Source: Victivallales bacterium (GTDB lineage Bacteria > Verrucomicrobiota > Lentisphaeria > Victivallales > SZUA-371). Taken from it: a stretch of DNA of 7,543 nt. The position numbers and the translations under genes are program-made. Position 1 is the first letter of the stretch, and the number at the start of each line of letters is the position of its first letter. The stretch lies in NCBI GenBank assembly GCA_028691155.1, contig JAQUZV010000103.1, forward strand, positions 1 to 7,543, read 5' to 3'. The notes under the pieces were generated by a model that made no database searches, was not told the DNA's origin, and saw nothing but the letters and a program-made list of their open reading frames with translations. Below are positions 6,056 to 7,543 of the stretch, piece by piece.

Positions 6056-7543
6056 CTACGGCGCCGAAAGCGACGGTTCGGAGAAAACTGGTTGAAGCAG
6101 ACGCCGGATGTCCGCCAGGTCGCGCAATTCCCGTCCGGCCGGAAGCTGCAATTGCTGCGTGGCAATCCATTGCTCGATATGGCGGAGTTGGCGATAGACC
6201 GCGGCGGCGGTGGTTGCCGCCGTGGTTGGTGGTGGGGCGATTTCCGGGGTCGCTGTCGGGGCGGATGCCGCCGGGTGCATGGTGGCGGCCAGTTGTTGCA
6301 GCAGTTGTTGCAGATAGTCCATGGCGGCATCCAGTTGTTGATGCTGCTTCGGGGTGAGCAGTTGTTCTTCGAAGCCGCCGTCGTGTAAAAGATTGTTATG
6401 GTGTGGGTCCGCGGTACTGGTCAGGGTCATGTCATCCAGCCAAACCCGGCCGCCGCCGTTATAATAGATCGCAACCTGAAGACTTTCCACCGGGCGATCG
6501 GCCGGAATGGGCAGTTCATGAAATTCCCAGTCATGGGTGGCGCCGTTCAGATTCAGCGTGGTGGTCCGGTTGCTGCGCGTATTTTTTTCGTGGGTGTAGA
6601 CATTTACCTTAATGGTACCGGCCTTTTCCGTACGGCACCAGAGTCCCAGAGTCAGACCATGCGGCTGCTGCTGTGATAAATATACATCCTGCGCGATATC
6701 CAGTTTGTCGGCGTTGGCCAGCGCCTGTCGCCCGTGATGCCGCACGTCGCGGCTGATACGATAGGCTCCGCGTTCCCAGCACCTTTTGGCGGCCCAGGCG
6801 GTCAATTTTTCCCCGAACATTTTTTCTACGGTCCGTGATTTCTGCCGGGAATCAAGCCAGGCGAGCGCGGCGGCGCCCCGGCGGTGTCGAAACGCTGCCG
6901 GGGCGTTGACACTGATAAGTTTGACTTCGTCGGGTTGCAGCGATAACGACAACGTCAGTTTTTCCGGCGTGACGGTTGCGGGCAGCATGCGGTTGGCGAT
7001 TTCATCGAAAATGATGGGATGTCCGGTCAACTGCAATGGTTTTACGGCGATTTCGAAGGTAACCGGACCGGAGTATTTTTCCGTTCGAATGGTATAGAAG
7101 AGCGCACCGTCGCTGAAATTGCCGAAACGTTCGCACCGGACCCGATTGGCCGGAATGGATGTCGCATATGGCATGGGTTGCCAACCGGCTTGGGCGATGG
7201 TGCGGATCAATTGCAGGTAACGGCGCCAGACCGTTCGGTCGCGGTTGTACCATTGCGGGTACAGCCAATAAGAAGAATAGGGATGGTAGCTGGAGGGGGA
7301 AATATCAAATGCGCCGGGGAAAATACCCCAGGCCAGACAGCGTTGGATAAAGTTTTTTATGGTTTTGGCGTCGGTGTCGATCCAGCGGTTTTTGACCAGC
7401 AGGCAGACCGGTTTATGATACATGGTCTGGCGGAGAACCGCCAGTTCCGCATGGGAGATGGTAATTTTACATTCGCAGGTGATGATATCCTGCCAGGGGG
7501 CTCCGAACAGGAAATTGGCCGGAATGGCGTTGGCCACGATATA
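6056..7543 (-). CDS. Glycoside-hydrolase-like protein with C-terminal carbohydrate-binding module and coil, 5'-truncated by window edge
   Basis: This is the C-terminal 495 residues of a larger protein; the frame is open to the right edge, so the true start is outside (the GTG at 7535-7537 is internal). Numbering from that GTG, residues 1-125 look like the end of a TIM-barrel hydrolase domain, with an aromatic-rich WLYPQWYNRDR (91-101) followed by a helix. Residues 130-215 form a beta domain of the kind that caps such barrels (ERFG at 136-139). Residues 248-373 resemble a jelly-roll carbohydrate-binding module: GRQAL, then GLWCRTEKAG (298-307), THDWEF (334-339) and VWLDDMTL (365-372). After it come NLLHDGGFEEQLL, a Gln/Leu-rich coil (395-417), an Ala/Pro/Thr-rich linker (420-446) and a final helix (447-484). 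This architecture implies an exported polysaccharide-acting protein. Substrate, hydrolase family and catalytic acids cannot be named because the barrel is mostly missing. It stops at TAG (complement of 6056-6058) and converges with the gene ending at 5873. Confidence 0.75.
   Translation of the reverse strand, partial: YIVANAIPANFLFGAPWQDIITCECKITISHAELAVLRQTMYHKPVCLLVKNRWIDTDAKTIKNFIQRCLAWGIFPGAFDISPSSYHPYSSYWLYPQWYNRDRTVWRRYLQLIRTIAQAGWQPMPYATSIPANRVRCERFGNFSDGALFYTIRTEKYSGPVTFEIAVKPLQLTGHPIIFDEIANRMLPATVTPEKLTLSLSLQPDEVKLISVNAPAAFRHRRGAAALAWLDSRQKSRTVEKMFGEKLTAWAAKRCWERGAYRISRDVRHHGRQALANADKLDIAQDVYLSQQQPHGLTLGLWCRTEKAGTIKVNVYTHEKNTRSNRTTTLNLNGATHDWEFHELPIPADRPVESLQVAIYYNGGGRVWLDDMTLTSTADPHHNNLLHDGGFEEQLLTPKQHQQLDAAMDYLQQLLQQLAATMHPAASAPTATPEIAPPPTTAATTAAAVYRQLRHIEQWIATQQLQLPAGRELRDLADIRRLLQPVFSEPSLSAP
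6290..6313 (-). repeat. Two tandem 12-bp units in the Gln/Leu coil coding region
   Basis: CAGTTGTTGCAG occurs twice back to back on the plus strand (6290-6301 and 6302-6313). Related CAGTTGTTG or CAGTTGTTC units recur in the same codon phase at 6332 and 6359. On the coding strand they encode the LQQLLQQL-type coil of the glycoside-hydrolase-like protein. In-phase units suggest growth by codon-repeat slippage or selection for a heptad-like helix. Confidence 0.6.

Noticed and set aside
6013..6388. Plus-strand frames of 114 and 118 codons inside the glycoside-hydrolase-like gene
   Set aside because: They are Gly/Arg-rich shadows produced by the GC-rich linker and Gln/Leu repeat region on the opposite strand.
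7535..7537. GTG as the start of the minus-strand glycoside-hydrolase-like gene
   Set aside because: The frame stays open through the last bases of the window (Tyr-Ile precede it), there is no signal peptide, and the encoded part begins mid-domain, so the true start is outside.

Overview
The window looks like chromosomal DNA from a Gram-negative bacterium of the Planctomycetes-Verrucomicrobia-Lentisphaerae group, most likely a Lentisphaeria/Victivallis-type organism. This placement is an inference from gene content: a small protein with an exosortase (PEP-CTERM-like) sorting tail, a large secreted glycoside-hydrolase-like protein with a carbohydrate-binding module, a eukaryote-like Ste24/M48 membrane protease, and Shine-Dalgarno-type starts. 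No rRNA, tRNA, CRISPR array, transposase or phage gene is visible.

Layout. (1) Positions 1-2565, plus strand: the 3' part of bioA (biotin synthesis; start lies left of the window), then after 18 bp a complete Ste24-type M48 metalloprotease. The two probably share a transcript. (2) Positions 2555-2980, minus strand: a small GNAT acetyltransferase whose 3' end overlaps the protease convergently by 11 bp. (3) Positions 3169-3866, minus strand: an autonomous unit made of a candidate promoter, a 187-residue PEP-CTERM-like surface protein and a clear intrinsic terminator. (4) Positions 3787-4448: a 660-bp spacer between divergent genes with no convincing gene, apart from a weak 33-codon hydrophobic ORF. 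(5) Positions 4449-5873, plus strand: a 474-residue secreted protein of unknown function. It appears to contain two diverged copies of one domain and is noticeably more AT-rich than the bioA side. (6) Positions 5874-6055: a short convergent spacer. (7) Positions 6056-7543, minus strand: the C-terminal half or so of a large glycoside-hydrolase-like protein (barrel end, beta domain, jelly-roll carbohydrate-binding module, then a Gln/Leu coil, an Ala/Pro/Thr linker and a terminal helix). Its N-terminus lies right of the window.

How the genes relate. The left third is housekeeping (cofactor synthesis, membrane proteolysis, small-molecule acetylation). The right two thirds encode three unrelated exported proteins, each in its own transcription unit, typical of the large secretome of these carbohydrate-degrading bacteria. 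I see no sign of a multi-gene defence, mobile or biosynthetic system. The item I consider most likely to be undescribed is the two-repeat secreted protein at 4449-5873.
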